A stretch of DNA of 64,000 nt, taken from positions 22,534,324-22,598,323 of the forward strand of contig OX438741.1 in the NCBI GenBank assembly GCA_949316235.1, read 5' to 3'. Of the stretch, positions 47,901 to 59,239 are shown piece by piece (position 1 is the stretch's first letter; the number at the start of each line of letters is the position of its first letter). The notes beneath the pieces were generated by a model. That model did not search any database. It had not been told where the DNA came from and was given only the letters and a program-made list of their open reading frames with translations. A program made the translations under genes and the position numbers. Source of the DNA: Oegoconia quadripuncta. Taxonomy: Eukaryota; Arthropoda; Insecta; Lepidoptera; Autostichidae.

Positions 47901-50900
47901 GAAAAAAAAACAAAATCAAAATTCTTTTAGTTAATGTAGGATACAAAAATATCAGTTATTGAAAGACAACATGGTTTTTTTTAAACTATATTGCTTCAAA
48001 CGGTGCTATGGTTAGGGAGAAGCAGGAACAAGAAACTATGTAACAACGCATCTTTTGAACAGATTTCCATCTTTACAACTTAATATTATGATTATATTAC
48101 ATAATAATATTACAAAATAAAAGCAATTTCTGTTAAACTCAACACATGCACTGGTATTTTGTTGTAAATACATATGCTGTGTCCCACAAAAGATATACTA
48201 ACCTTGTGAAGTCTAAATTGTGGAATTTAAATTTTATTCTTAATTTTAGTACTTATTCAAATTATGATTATCTGAATATTTGCGAAATCGTAATCGTATA
48301 TACCTAATACATATATTAGTTAGAATATACACAAATTTCCGATTGCTCTTTTGTAGAACAATGTTGTTTGAATATCTGCGGTTTTGCTCCACAGAAGAGC
48401 GAAAGGAAATCGGTTTAAAGAAATAAATATATTAAAAAAATACTGTGAAAATAGCTGAAATAAACGATTCTCGCAACTTACTCCCAAGTGTCTCAATACC
48501 CACATTACAGTTTTCAATAGCACGAGCTATTCGTGCAATTTATAAATTAAGGTCAAGAGATACATTAAGACAAATATTTAAAGAAATTAATATTTTAACA
48601 TTTTCGTCACAATATATATATGAAAATCTTGTATATGTTAAGAGAAATATATATTCATTCGAGAAACATTGTGACCGACATAATGTCAATACAAGGAGCA
48701 AAAATCAATTAGCTGTACCTTTTAGTAGACTTAGTAAAGTTAATAAGTCATTCAGAGGTCAATGTGTGCGCTTCTACAACAAGGTTCCCATGGATATACG
48801 GAATCTTCCGCTTAATAAATTTAAACTTATTATAAAACAAAAATTATGTAAAAAGGGATATTACAAAATTTCAGACTATATTAATGAAAGTAATCCATGG
48901 GATTAAACGGCTCCTCTACTCGATATATAAAATTGTTGTAACCTTTCTTGATTGTACATGATTTATTGAAAAGAGACAAACCCTCTGAGTTTCTCGCTAG
49001 CTCTTCTCAGTAGTGGTCGCGTTCCGAGCTAGTGGTAGTTTAAAAAACAAATGACGTTCATAAGTGCATATTGTATTGCCTACATGAATAAATGATTTTC
49101 ATTTCATTTCATTTCATTTCATTTCATTTCATTTCATTTCAAAGTGGTACCAAAATTAGGTAAACTTAATACATTTGGTTTCTTGGCATTTAGTACCTAT
49201 AAGATTATTCACAGTAAACCAGTCCGATACCTGTGAAAGAGTATCGTTTACATCGTCAATATATTCGCCCCTCTGTTTACTTTGAATATAAAGCAAACAA
49301 CCAATGTCAACCTAGTTTCGAAATAAGGCCAATCTCGCTTCCTCACTTCTCCAATTGTAACTCTTATTGAGTAGCATCAACAGTGGTACTCATCACGGCG
49401 TCTACTGCAGGTAGACGGAATCCTAACGTGACTCTATTGTTACCATGGACTGCAGACTAATTAAATGGGGTGTGTAATTAGGAAAAGAATGTTCCCATTT
49501 CCACCCTCGGCAATGAAATGCAAAGTGGTACTAAGGCCATCCTTATGGGGAATGGGGTCAAGTGGAGCTCACCCTTCTGACATTCATATACACCACGGAC
49601 TGCGCCTAGAAGCAGTGAGCGCGACGACAACCACGCGGAATAGGTATCCGAAAACCAAAAAGTTATCGAAGCCTACATTCTACAGATACTACTAAATAAA
49701 GCAAGTCATTAATATTAAAAACATAAATGGACCGAGAATTGATCCTTGATGCACTCCCATTTTCATAGAAGATTACGAAGAAAACTAATTATCGTGAAGT
49801 ACTCGATTTGAATTAAAATGACACAGCATTTGATCAAGATAATCTTGATAAGTGCAGACAGAATGGAAATGGTCCTTTAATTATTGAGATCGCTTTTACA
49901 TCCGTATTTAAAGAGAGGTACAACCTTACCACAGTATAACCAGGAAAAATATGGTTATACTGTGACCTTACTATGTTTCATTAGTTCAGCAAAGACACCT
50001 TTATCAATACTCGTATTAAAGATGAAGGATAAATAAGGAGCGGCTGTACTGACAATATTATATGAATCAGCAGCTTTACCGACATACCCCAGATATCCTC
50101 GATTTTTTTTTCAACTTTCGCATTTTGATAGACTTTACTACTTTGAGAAGGTCAATACCTACCAACATCTATAAATCACACAATATACAGGGCGTCCCAA
50201 AGTTATGGGACATGAAGGGGAAGTACCTTAAATATCGTAGATAGTGAATTTTGCTCAAAGAAGACTTTATGTTATTTTTAAAAGTTAGTAATTCTGCATT
50301 CATAGATTTTCTAAAAATTATTTGCTTCGGCTGGGAATCGAACCGACTCAAATGTGAAAAAAAAAACACCCTACTTTTATGATGCCAATCGAAAGAATAG
50401 CTAAAAAATAATAACTCTGCCTAAGTAACATAGTATTTTAAAAGAAAGGAACAACGTGAAATTAATCATTTTAATCAAATAAAAAACATACATGAAACTG
50501 CCGTAGTCAATTAAGTAGGTATTTTTTTGTAAATTAATTAATTAAATGCTCAAAATGTGATCCCTCTTAAAAATACAAAGTAAATACAAGTTTTATCATT
50601 TCATCTACACGTGCACTTATAATAAGGAAAACTATGTTAGTACCTATTTTATGAAGTGGGTACTTATTTACGAATAATCAATGCTATCTTTGGAATGATA
50701 ATATCGCTACTTTTCGAACGTCGTCGGCAATAAATAACTTTCTTGAAATTTGACTCAATCATTTTATGTTGTTCCTTTCTTTTAAAATACTATGTTACTT
50801 AGGCAGAGTTATTATTTTTTAGCTATTCTTTCGATTGGCATCATAAAAGTAGGGTGTTTTTTTTTCACATTTAAGTCGGTTCGATTCCCAGCCGAAGCAA

Positions 50901-52574
50901 GTAATTTTTAGAAAATCTATGAATGCAGAATTACTAACTTTTAAAAATAACATAAAGTCTTCTTTGAGCAAAATTCACTATCTACAATATTTAAGGTACT
51001 TCCCCTTCATGTCCCATAACTTTGGGACGCCCTGTATATCCATCCAGCGCATGCAAGTGTTTACAAAAATATTTGATCCTGTTCATCTTTGTCGTATGCG
51101 AAGCGATATGTGAATAATAAATATCTCTCGATAGATTAAGATTTATTACTTATTATTACAGTATATTTTGGCATATAGACCAATACGCTCTTTTATGAAT
51201 TGTATAGTTTCCGTGTGTTGGATGAACATGTAGAAATGAGAAAGCCAGCATCATCAGCAACATCTTGTTATTGAAGTGTTCTTACCGCGATCCATTCTGC
51301 GATGGTGGGCTGGCTAAGGTCGTCAGCGTCGAGGACTATCCAGGCGCAGGAGAGCGAAGACCGGGCGCGGTGCACATCACCGCTGGGTACCCAAATGGCC
51401 GCACCGCCATTGGCCAGCACTGCCGCAGTACCGGCTCCATTCCAATCGCTTATGTACTCCAATCGACGCTCTTCTGGTGACGGCTCCTCGCTCTTTACAT
51501 AGGAAAATGGTTTGTAATTATAGTCCTCTACAACCATTTATAAGCGAGTTAATAGGTATCTAAGATACGATAATTAATTTTTTAAATGAATGCGGTTGGA
51601 GATTCGGCGATAAAGGAAATATTGCATATAAAATATAACAAAATGTATTTAATAAAAAAAACACCACCTACTTATCCATTGTGAGTATGCTTAATTGCAT
51701 TTTAGTGAGTGCATTGCTTTAGAAAATAATAATACCTAAATATTGCATGGATGCTAAACAACGCCGAAAATGTATTGGGAAAGAGCAATAATAATCGTTT
51801 GCAACAAAATTAGCAGAAAAAAGAAGAGACGGAGAAGAAGAAAGAGAACTAACCCAACACTAGTATAGCCAACCCAAAAAATAAATAGACAGGGCTACAT
51901 TCAAAAGCCAGGGTGACATGTCGTAAGTGGTCGGTAAGTCATACACAAGTGCATTGCTCGCTTTGGTGATTGCAGATGCAGAAAGAGGATAAGCAGATGT
52001 ACGTGGATTGGTACTCCTACCTGCCCTAACCCGTGTATTACCTTCTTATCTAACAATTTTAACACAATTTATTGCACAACAGAAAGAAAACATGTATTGC
52101 AGAAAGTGGGTAGTAGGAGTCGAACTTATTACTAAAATTGATCTCTTCCAGGCAATCATTGGTATACTGACTGGTCTGAGGATCAGACATCTGAAGTATT
52201 TTGTGAGCATGGCTTAAGTATCAAGCAATATCGCATTAGATTCTGTCTGTAATGTAACATGTGTTTTATATAAAATAAATAAAATAATATCTATGTAAGA
52301 TTTATAATTACTAAATGCTCGTCACTGAAGAACACGAGGAACGCATCGAGGAACGTATTCAATTGCGTGTAGTTTGTATTCTTCATGGCACTGCGCAGTC
52401 TCCCGAGCGGGTTGGTCGTGCTGACTGCGTCGGCGCACACCGCCGGCGAAGCCATCGTTGGGGCTTCGATCCTGGTGCTGCTGAGAGTGCGAGTCACGGT
52501 GGTGGGGATCAGAGTCGGAATGGAGGTGGCTGTCGTTGGTGGTGGAGGATTCCGCACCGATCCGGCGTCGCATA
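38961..52574 (-). CDS. Secreted, probably GPI-anchored Xaa-Pro aminopeptidase-like protein; active site degenerate
   Basis: Ten exons, 5' to 3': 52574-52312, 51492-51286, 47169-46953, 46123-45862, 43032-42771, 42061-41854, 41273-41040, 40968-40897, 40191-40037 and 39191-38961 (stop 38961-38963). All phases match, giving about 703 residues without the start exon. Family marks include VVTALDEVAWLLNVRGRDV, GMRKAHLHDAVAM, FGPNGAEPEYRATN, TRTMHYG, TGHGVG and FGVKLGNLLEV. The family (M24B, APP/XPNPEP) removes N-terminal residues before proline. Here DSG is QSG, TTDVTRT is TTVVTRT and the last ligand E is G; the HG before TGHG and the later His are also lost. The C-terminus ends in a hydrophobic tail (FSIITVVLGIGMIVL) after a small-residue stretch, as in GPI-anchored XPNPEP2. 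The exon with start codon and signal peptide was not found. Confidence 0.9.
39470..39582. mobile_element. Short snapback MITE-like element in the terminal intron
   Basis: The left end gcggtcacttaatacgttcc then gggacacaatc is the imperfect inverse of the right end gatgatgtgtcccggaaagt then gttgaactgaccgc. It lies in the last intron of the aminopeptidase-like gene. Confidence 0.65.
39850..39935 (-). mobile_element. Extreme 5'-truncated Jockey-type LINE 3' end
   Basis: A T-run followed by attaaaaactggtttcgcgt and cacctgatggagagtgacga matches the 3' end of the copy at 32921-33475. Confidence 0.85.
41350..41595 (+). mobile_element. SINE family B, plus strand, in an aminopeptidase-like gene intron
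   Basis: Head ctgtttggtgtagtggttag, B box gcgagttcgaatcccgctag, then the family B body. It is antisense to the host gene, in the intron between 41273 and 41854. Confidence 0.8.
42095..42355 (+). mobile_element. Helitron-like non-autonomous element
   Basis: It has the same core as 1713-2097 (caatcacggcgaaacggatg, aacggatttggatgaaattt) and a 3' end of ggcgaagccgcgggctgaat then GCTAGT. Confidence 0.65.
42435..42540 (+). mobile_element. RTE-type LINE 3' terminal fragment
   Basis: The text gatcgcgggaagccgctgga, ggagatccttgggggaggcc and ccagcagtggacgtc followed by a T-run matches the 3' coding end of RTE-like elements. Only about 100 bp is retained. Confidence 0.7.
43554..43821 (+). repeat. Left terminal inverted repeat of the mariner-like element
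   Basis: It pairs with 45406-45673. It contains the complement of gtcggttcgattcccagccg at about 43690-43713, an exact match to the pol III B-box consensus GGTTCGANTCC. Confidence 0.92.
44266..45327 (+). CDS. Mariner/Tc1-superfamily transposase, intact, DD40D
   Basis: 353 residues from ATG 44266 to TAA 45327 without stops. Residues about 1-110 form paired helix-turn-helix regions, including the family mark YPDRQIPSRKVLKRLV and the second helix set around EIGVSKSKIHRVLKKHGF. The RNase-H-like catalytic core has D156 (IIWTDESNF), D246 (FQQDGAPAH) and D287 (SPDLTPLDFFFWGY). Forty residues separate the last two aspartates, close to the DD41D insect group rather than DD34D mariner or DD34E Tc1. The linker RWPARSPDLTPLDFF is typical of this insect group. 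It catalyses cut-and-paste transposition at TA. Intact catalytic residues and matching inverted repeats suggest recent activity. Confidence 0.95.
   Translation: MAYQVSFDLMEAYFLNDKDISRSLRWYGVKYPDRQIPSRKVLKRLVNNLKTLGRFDKRPREPQQENHTINDEELGILIYFSAFPKASVREGEHEIGVSKSKIHRVLKKHGFKSYVEGRLVQKLLPGDTERRKNFCLDIQARLLEDPNFLDNIIWTDESNFSNNGMYNRNNNRIWSKENPLRVTETNNQVRFSLNCWCGLLKNRVFLIHFYQGTLNTEKYLGILQILRDKIRNHSAAEQENLIFQQDGAPAHNSRRAADFLNECFPTWIGTNGPIRWPARSPDLTPLDFFFWGYVKDMLYKKRYENVGELQTELCHITSSVHHKMIRKSTGSGLIKRLAICVRQEGSHFEHLIN
45406..45673 (-). repeat. Right terminal inverted repeat of the mariner-like element
   Basis: Reverse complement of 43554-43821 with about one substitution (caatgaag for caaagaag). The T-arm-like sequence is at 45514-45536. 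Confidence 0.92.
46167..46199. repeat. Small hairpin
   Basis: The arms tttttggaagcta and tagcttccaaaaa are exact reverse complements separated by a short spacer, in an intron of the aminopeptidase-like gene. Confidence 0.6.
46395..46870 (-). pseudogene. Non-LTR retrotransposon polymerase C-terminal fragment
   Basis: The minus strand reads VQWRSLRSMGGVTLKDRIRN, then REL, KMVWTYVQHS, and a 3' region encoding KGRPRQTYRDQIGG-like text in another frame. This is the usual C-terminal layout of RTE/R4-type polymerases (RWLRSMCGVTRMDRVRN-like). The element is frameshifted. It lies in the intron between exons 47169-46953 and 46123-45862, same orientation as the host gene. Confidence 0.75.
47370..47670. 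other. GC-richer probable retrotransposon fragment
   Basis: A block starting ttttcgcggggaaacgcatt and running through gacggcgagacggttatgtg stands out from AT-rich flanks in a large intron. It resembles LINE 3' sequence common in moths, but I could not place it in a family. Confidence 0.35.
47680..48440. other. AT-rich intronic stretch, nothing assigned
   Basis: Within the 4.1-kb intron upstream of exon 47169-46953. I see no exon or repeat with a recognisable end. Confidence 0.4.
48445..49141 (+). pseudogene. 5'-truncated non-LTR retrotransposon with (ATTTC)n tail
   Basis: The frame 48445-48906 encodes the C-terminal end of a Jockey/CR1-type polymerase: LTFSSQYIYENLVYVKRN, HNVNTRSKNQLAVPF and [19 protein letters not shown], then YYKISDYINESNPWD and a stop. 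The 3' UTR has gagtttctcgctagctcttc as in the copy at 27340-27680. It ends in ~10 ATTTC units (49094-49141), a microsatellite tail typical of this LINE type. Confidence 0.85.
49094..49141. repeat. (ATTTC)n microsatellite
   Basis: About ten uninterrupted five-base units form the 3' tail of the preceding LINE fragment. Confidence 0.95.
49142..50180. other. Intronic stretch without assigned elements
   Basis: A GC-mixed portion at about 49370-49640 has a short ORF without a domain. A small hairpin (cacagtataacca … tggttatactgtg) lies at 49927-49961. No exon is supported. Confidence 0.4.
50188..51034 (-). mobile_element. Internal-deletion derivative of the mariner-like element, 847 bp
   Basis: Both 268-bp-type inverted repeats and TA flanks (50186-50187, 51035-51036) are present, in inverse orientation to 43554-45673. 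Inside, only the element's left noncoding part (to near 44012) and the last ~35 bases of the transposase plus 3' region remain. The junction near 50570-50590 has about 13 bp of filler not present at either breakpoint. It is non-autonomous but has complete ends. Confidence 0.93.
51540..52311. other. Intron 1 of the detected aminopeptidase-like exons
   Basis: AT-rich with purine-rich patches (about 51810-51850). ORFs here lack domains. Bounded by exon starts at 51492 and 52312. Confidence 0.5.
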
Positions 52575-52639
52575 CTGGAGACAATAGATATTGAAATATA
52601 ATTGTATGAAAATTGATGGAGTTGAATTGCATCTTCGTT

Positions 52640-55600
52640 ACATTATGGCGTAGTTGGCGTATGGCGTATGGCGTGGTATGGCGTTGTGCAGCGAGCGAGT
52701 AAGAGTTTTAATTTACTTAGCAACGAGTTTGATTTGGACCTGTTTTGTACTAGCGTTACATCGGCAAGGAACACATTAAGTAGACGTTTTCATTGGCTAG
52801 AAAGTAACCTAATACTGCTGTGACCCGGTTGTTTTTTGGATTGGCGATGCAAGGATATCCTATCTATAGATTGTTTATAATTAGATTAATTTTTCCAATC
52901 GTTCTCTGATTGCAATGTATAGTTTTTAAATTATTATTAAGGTTAAGTAGGTTCTATCAGTCGAAACCTCTAATTGGCTTTTAGTTGCTTAATTTAAGTG
53001 ATACTTTGTAAAACAGCTGTTGGTTTTCCCAAGAAAATAAAATAAAGTAGTCAAACCCCGGGGTTCTGGGTTTATGTGTGTAAATTAATAACTTCTACAT
53101 ACATACGTCGCCACAACCTTTGTCCTAAACCGGGTGATCAGAGATATTCCAAACTTATGTGTTTGAGTGTTCCCGACATTAAAAGTGTAATGTTATTTTC
53201 GGTTCATCTTAAATTACAGAAATGCTCACGTGACTTCTGTCGCCACTCTCTGGTGAGCCAGCCGTCGTCTAATATTTTTCTCCAATATGACACTCGTAGC
53301 ACGAACGAAATTTGTGAGTTTGAATAACCCATACGAACATTTATTCGCGAGTCATGGATGTTTATGTATATATTTGTGTATCACGCTTTCGTTATCAAGC
53401 TTTACTTATTTTGGGACTAGATAATTAATTGGTGTAAGTGTCCAAAATATTCATTTAATAAAATATTATTTTTCACTTAATAAACTGAAAACATAGCTCC
53501 ACTATGCAATACAGCCCCCCTTTCTATCCAACCGCGCCAGACGGAGGATAATGTTATTGAGTATGTATGTAATATGATCGTTCCTTTAGCACATTCTGTA
53601 GTCCGGTTAATGGATTTTAATGCTATAGGGTCGCTCTCGCTATCTATATTATAATGATTCATAAAAAAAAAAACAATATGACCGTTATCGATTCCTTGCA
53701 TGCGTTTGTTATTAATTTGAAGCACATATACGACATAATAATCAGATAAAAACTCTTGATGAGATGAATTCAAATACTTGTATACCTACCATAGTAAAGT
53801 AAGTATTTAAAATTTACATTAAATTAAAATTTACTTGAGACAGTCAAGTACATACATAATGAGTACCTACATAGTTGCATTATTAAGAATTTCTGTATTA
53901 AGTATAAAGATAGTCCACGATACTATCCATGAGGCAAGTATAACGATGTTTCACAGAGCTTGCAAATTATGAACTTTACATCATTACATTGTAAGGTCTG
54001 TTATCACATAACAAGTTCCCTGGTTGCGATACCTTTTAAATACCTTTTACCTACACGTAACGGAATTTCGATTTTAGACCTTGTTTTCCTCTTTTCAGTT
54101 TTTAGGCAGTCCGGATTCTTGTTTTATTATTCTGTAATGTATTTGTATTATCTGTATCTGTAATAGCTTTGAAGAAGTGATGAGCGCTTAATAGAGCTTG
54201 AATTCCGTTCAACTTCATAATATATCCCCTTCGCCATTGTTAAAACGAGATACTGTATCTCTGCATCTCTGTCGCGAAGGAGCATCGTAAAAAAGTTAAT
54301 CAGAAGAAGAAAGCGGCTAGCGACAGCGGCGTTTGAGGCGCGGGAATATACCAGGATTTCATAAAATGCAGGGCAGTCGACCAGGTGGAGCTTTGTGAAA
54401 GCTCACTGGTGCGACAAGGATAGCAGAAAGCAAGTCCCACCCTTCTCGCTTTATCGTTCCCCTAGCGAGGATCCTTTTATTGCGTTTCGCCCGCCATACT
54501 GTTCTTGCTTACGCAAGGGACGTTTGTTCAAAGATACACACACACAACTAAAGTTAATTTTTGGAATGAATATCCATAATTTTTAAGCACTTATTGTAAA
54601 GTAGTTTTTCCAAACGATGTTACTGTAACCATAATGTCAATCTATCATCAATTACGAAGAAACGATCGTTATGTTTTACTTATTTGTGGAATACAGAAAT
54701 CACACAGCGCATGCTCCAACTGGGGTCAATGCTCGAGGGGTACCCAAGGGATGTGGATTCTATTGGAATGACGTCAACAACTAGCAGGACATCAGAGATG
54801 GTGAGGAGCCTGCATTATCCTGTCTCCGTCCTTTCCCTTTTGTTCAACACACGCATTATGTTTCCATAACGCGCTTGTTGCGGACGTAAATGGCGCATTT
54901 CTGGAAAACGCAGCAATTTGTTACACTGAAATGGACGGGATGACGTCGGTATTCACCAGGATAACATAAACGAAAAAAGATCTTTGCTTTGGTCCTTTCT
55001 TTCCAGCTACGAAACACAATAAATGTTTGTTAACGAAAACAAAAAGACTGGTAGAGAGAGACAAATCGTATTTCGTGTGTCAGGAATTAATTGTTTAACA
55101 AAATAATGTTTAGATATCTGAAGAACTTACAATATTCCCATATTAACTGTTTTAATGGGAAACATGACTAGCAACTGCAATATTCAAGATTCGCGTTCGT
55201 AATATAAACATTTGTGACTACAAGGTCAAGACATTACTCGTATAAAAAAGAAAAAAATATGCGAAGATCCCTTTCACGGATCCCCTATTCCCAAAGGGAC
55301 GAAATATCCTGCGAGCTACTAGGACAACAGAATGATGTGAGAGATTATAAGTGACGCATCGTCCTGCCAAGGATACTCAAGGATAACAGGCTACGACCGC
55401 GGACGGTGCAACGGCCATTCACTTTGTAAATGCACACAATGCAACGCCAGACAGTGATAACAGCTTGTAATTTACGCAGTTATATGTATGAGTAGATCGC
55501 TTGGAGTGTGATAAAAATAATAGTCGTTTAAGAGATATGAGAACTTAATTTTCGATGTAAAATTGTAATAGGTGCAATATTAAGCACCTACTTTACTCGT

Positions 55601-58400
55601 TTAGTTACACAAGTCTGTGGTTCAGTATCTACTCTATTAAATTTTATGCTAGTTTTTAGTTTCAAATCGACAGTCCGTATTTCCACGTGTAAAAAATATA
55701 TAAATTAGAGAGTATGATTAGTATATTAACGTTTAGTAGGTGGCAGTTTTTCCAATAACAAAATCGCGTAATTAAAAATGAATTTTAAAAGAAAAACGTT
55801 TACAATATATATGTAAGTATGTAATAATGGCCTTGGATCGTACATATCATAAACAAAAAGTAACGCATTTATTCAGTGACTCTACATACAGTTATTACTG
55901 GTTTTGATGATAATTTTGTCATTAAGCTATCTCTCCCCCATTTCGGAAAAAGAAACGTTTGTTGGTTTCGTTTTTGTCATCAATAATTATTATTTTATTC
56001 TTTTTTGCACCAAAATATTACATATAACATAATACAAACGATAGGGCATGTACAAAGGTGAACTTATCTCTTTAAGAGATCAATTAATATCAATAAAATA
56101 AGACAATGTAATAAAATTATACATACAAAACAACCTTAACTTTTGCAATTAATGTATTTAACAAATTATATGTATATTAGGTAGAGAGGACGGTTAGACC
56201 TTATCACTAAAATAGAAGTTTCCTATAGGCAACCTATATATTATTTAAATCCAACATTTATTTAAATTAATTTATATTATTCATTTTAAACCATTTATGC
56301 CGTTAAAATAGTGTATTGTATACAACTAAATTTTTCCAAGTGAGTATGGACATAGAGTAGTTGTGTAAAAAGTTAGTTACCTATACTTGAAATAAATCCA
56401 GTAATTTCAGAGTTTTCATATTTATCTACTAATGAGGCCCATTACAGAATTTTAACAGTATAGAAAAATGGTTCACAAATATGTACTGCATATGCTTTTA
56501 ATCTTCTGTCTTGTTTTAAGCTAAAGTTTAAAAGCTATTCTTTTAATCAGCACACATACGAGTAATTAACATATAAAGCAGCTCGCACCGCACACCTATT
56601 GATATCTATCATACTTCAAATTAGCATCAATTGCTACAGTAATTAATGGCATTTAATGTATATTATTTAACTTTGTAATTGTTATATCGTTGCGTCAGAA
56701 CTCGGTTTTGCAGAGCTCGGTTTACAACCGAAATATCTTGTAATGTTACCAACACGTACGCCAGGAGAACATGAGAGTCGAGATAACGTTTGTTACGTAG
56801 CACGAGTATAATATTGATCTCTCTTTTACACGAAGGGAGTATTTGAAGAGCGAAATGGGGCGTGTACATTTCACTCGTCTAAGTTATATTTATTACATTT
56901 AAATAATTAATGTTATTTATTTAATTATTAAAATCATCCCCAATATAGGCGAAATCCAAATTTTTATTTGTATACACTTCAAAATGAGTATCTTTCTCGT
57001 ATCTTAGCCGCCCTAAAAATTATGCGTAAATAAAAAAAGTGCGTGTGCGTGAGAACAATGGCCTGCCCCCTTTTTATACCAGGGATATATGGGTCGGACG
57101 GAGATGAGGCTACCGAGAGGACAATGATATTGTGTGGGGGCGCATCGCACCACTCTACCTACATACGGCTCTACATTGTTCGGGCGTGCGTAAACGGGAC
57201 AGGATGAGAGTGTGGGTGATACATTGAATAACGTACACAAGATGCTAGCATTAAAATAAAGAAAAAGATAATTTAATTGCAATCTACCTACGTAGAACAG
57301 AACATAATTTAAATAAGGATTTAAAAAACCTAAAAAGTAATGAATACAAAATAAAGATAACAACAAAAAACATTCATAAACAATAAATTGAATCACTTTG
57401 GTTTTAGACTTGGAACAGGGATAAAGTTGTTAAAATTATGCTTATAACAACTAGTTTGATGCAAAAGTATGAAACAAATCTAGAAATATGTTCGAAGCGA
57501 AATGCGTTTTGACAAAATGCGTATAATGAGACATCAAAACGCTAATAAGACAAAACAGTACTCGGTAAAATTGTATTGGAGGCACTCATCTAACAAACCA
57601 CACAGTACAGCTACCGTGCTTGTTTTATACATGCGGGCAGATGTAGAAGGGGTATAGAAAATTAAATAGCATCGTGCTTGCGTCACATGACGTCAGTTTC
57701 CACCAGGTTTTCATAAGGCGATAGGAGTTGTCCCTCAATATACGAATAAGGGTGTAAATGGTGTAATTTCTCTCTTCACGCGACATAAATATCGTGAGTG
57801 GGCGCGGCCTCTGCCTGTTTGCAAGATCTGCTCTCTCTCTCTCTCTTGACATGCGCAATTAGTCGTATGACTTAAAATGTTCAATGATGTGATCTACTAA
57901 TAATTAAATAATATCATACTTGCTTATCAGAAATGTAATGGACTTTAATGTCTTTTGCGATAGTTATAAAAGAAATCAATTAAAAAAGTAACTAAATAAT
58001 AAATAAAATATGTTTATTTCGAGCAACAGGAAGATTCATATTGGTGTTAGTAGATGAAAAAATGGTACATGTAATTATAAAACTGATTGTTATTTGGTAT
58101 ATTATATTTAATATAGTACAGTCGACTGTTATTTATAAATTGTTCGCGCGACTTTACCAAAATTTTAAAATAATTTTCAATGTTAATACCAAAATTATAC
58201 CATAACATTACGTTAAACATATTTCGTATCGCGCTACCCATTTAAACGGAAATTAGTCTAGTATTTTTTAATACTCGTGGTAAGTTCTAAACGTTTTACA
58301 TCAGATAAAAACTAAATCTAAACCGTTGTAAAATAGCGCATTGTTACGTGCTTATTCTGGAACTGCGGTGGTAATGTAGTTACGTGTACGAGTCCCCCGC
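52640..58400. other. Upstream region of the aminopeptidase-like gene, mostly unassigned
   Basis: A short imperfect tandem of tggcgtatggcg units sits at about 52647-52680, and a SINE family B tail fragment at about 53330-53470 (tcatggatgtttatgtatat, ggtgtaagtgtcc). A (CT)n run is at 57831-57846. I searched the minus strand for a signal-peptide exon and found none I could support. Confidence 0.4.
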
Positions 58401-58408
58401 GCCCGCCC

Positions 58409-58555
58409 CTAGACAAGTGGCATACGTTTCTATAACGACAAACGCAAACGCTTTCGACTCTCGCAATGGTTGTCAACTGCTCTACAATTTATCAGCTGTG
58501 TGTGAGAAATGAATTGATAGTATTTGTCGTATGGAAACGTTTGCCACTTGTCTAG
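58409..58555. mobile_element. Small palindromic MITE, ~147 bp
   Basis: The left end ctagacaagtggcatacgtt pairs with the right end aacgtttgccacttgtctag, and matching continues inward through a tataacgacaaa-like segment. Sequence just upstream (58250-58350) resembles 10780-10850, suggesting another dispersed repeat. Family unknown. Confidence 0.7.
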
Positions 58556-58559
58556 AGGA

Positions 58560-59235
58560 ACTGGTAACTGTGCCCTATTAAAATACTATAGTCAACCGAG
58601 AAGCAGCCCTATGATTAAATACCGTGACTAATAAAATAAGCTAGTGTAAATGTAAATCTTTGACGTACTAGGAAACGTATATAAATTGGTTATATTGTAG
58701 GGTTTAATAGATTACGAATTTGTTTATACTTAATATTTCGTAAGTATTTTGATTGAATACAAGCAATATTTGTATTTAAAAACTTAAACCATTAAATGAG
58801 TACAAAAAAAGATGAAACAAAATCTTAAAAAAAACTCACTAAAAAGCGAAAAATAAACTGATATGAGACTATAAGACACACAATATCATTGTTACATATT
58901 AATCAAGCCATTTGTTACAAATTAAATTATTCTTTACACAATGGCATTATGACAATTCTTGTCTAAACCTATTACCTATTAATTTAAATATCACGATAAT
59001 TTATATGCTACCTACTGATCTCTTTGAAGTCGTTTAAAAAGAGCATGCACATTAAATTGCAGGTGCCCTAAAAATTGGCATTGCGGATGAATAGACTGTA
59101 AGAACAAAAACCAATCCACAATCCATACTAGGGTCGCGCGTCCCCGTCAGAAAAAATACTTTCGTTCAGTTTAAAAAACCGGCTAAGTACGTGTCGGGCC
59201 ATGCGCAATGTAAATTACATATTGTAAGTTTTTCG
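58560..59235. other. AT-rich stretch, nothing assigned
   Basis: No domain-bearing ORF and no terminal repeats seen. Confidence 0.4.
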
Positions 59236-59239
59236 ATTA

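Noticed and set aside
49094..49141. Regularly spaced short repeats resembling an array
   Set aside because: It is a five-base microsatellite tail of a LINE without spacers; no CRISPR-like structure exists in this window.
52322..52587. Alternative frames of 83-90 codons, Ser/His- or Gly-rich, over the first detected aminopeptidase-like exon
   Set aside because: Only the frame ending LGRLRSAMKNTNYTQLNTFL matches the aminopeptidase P N-domain and keeps phase with the next exon.
52576..52632. ATG at 52632 as the true start of the aminopeptidase-like protein
   Set aside because: It would read through a good splice acceptor (tattgtctccag) and gives a poor signal peptide; an upstream exon is more likely, though not excluded.
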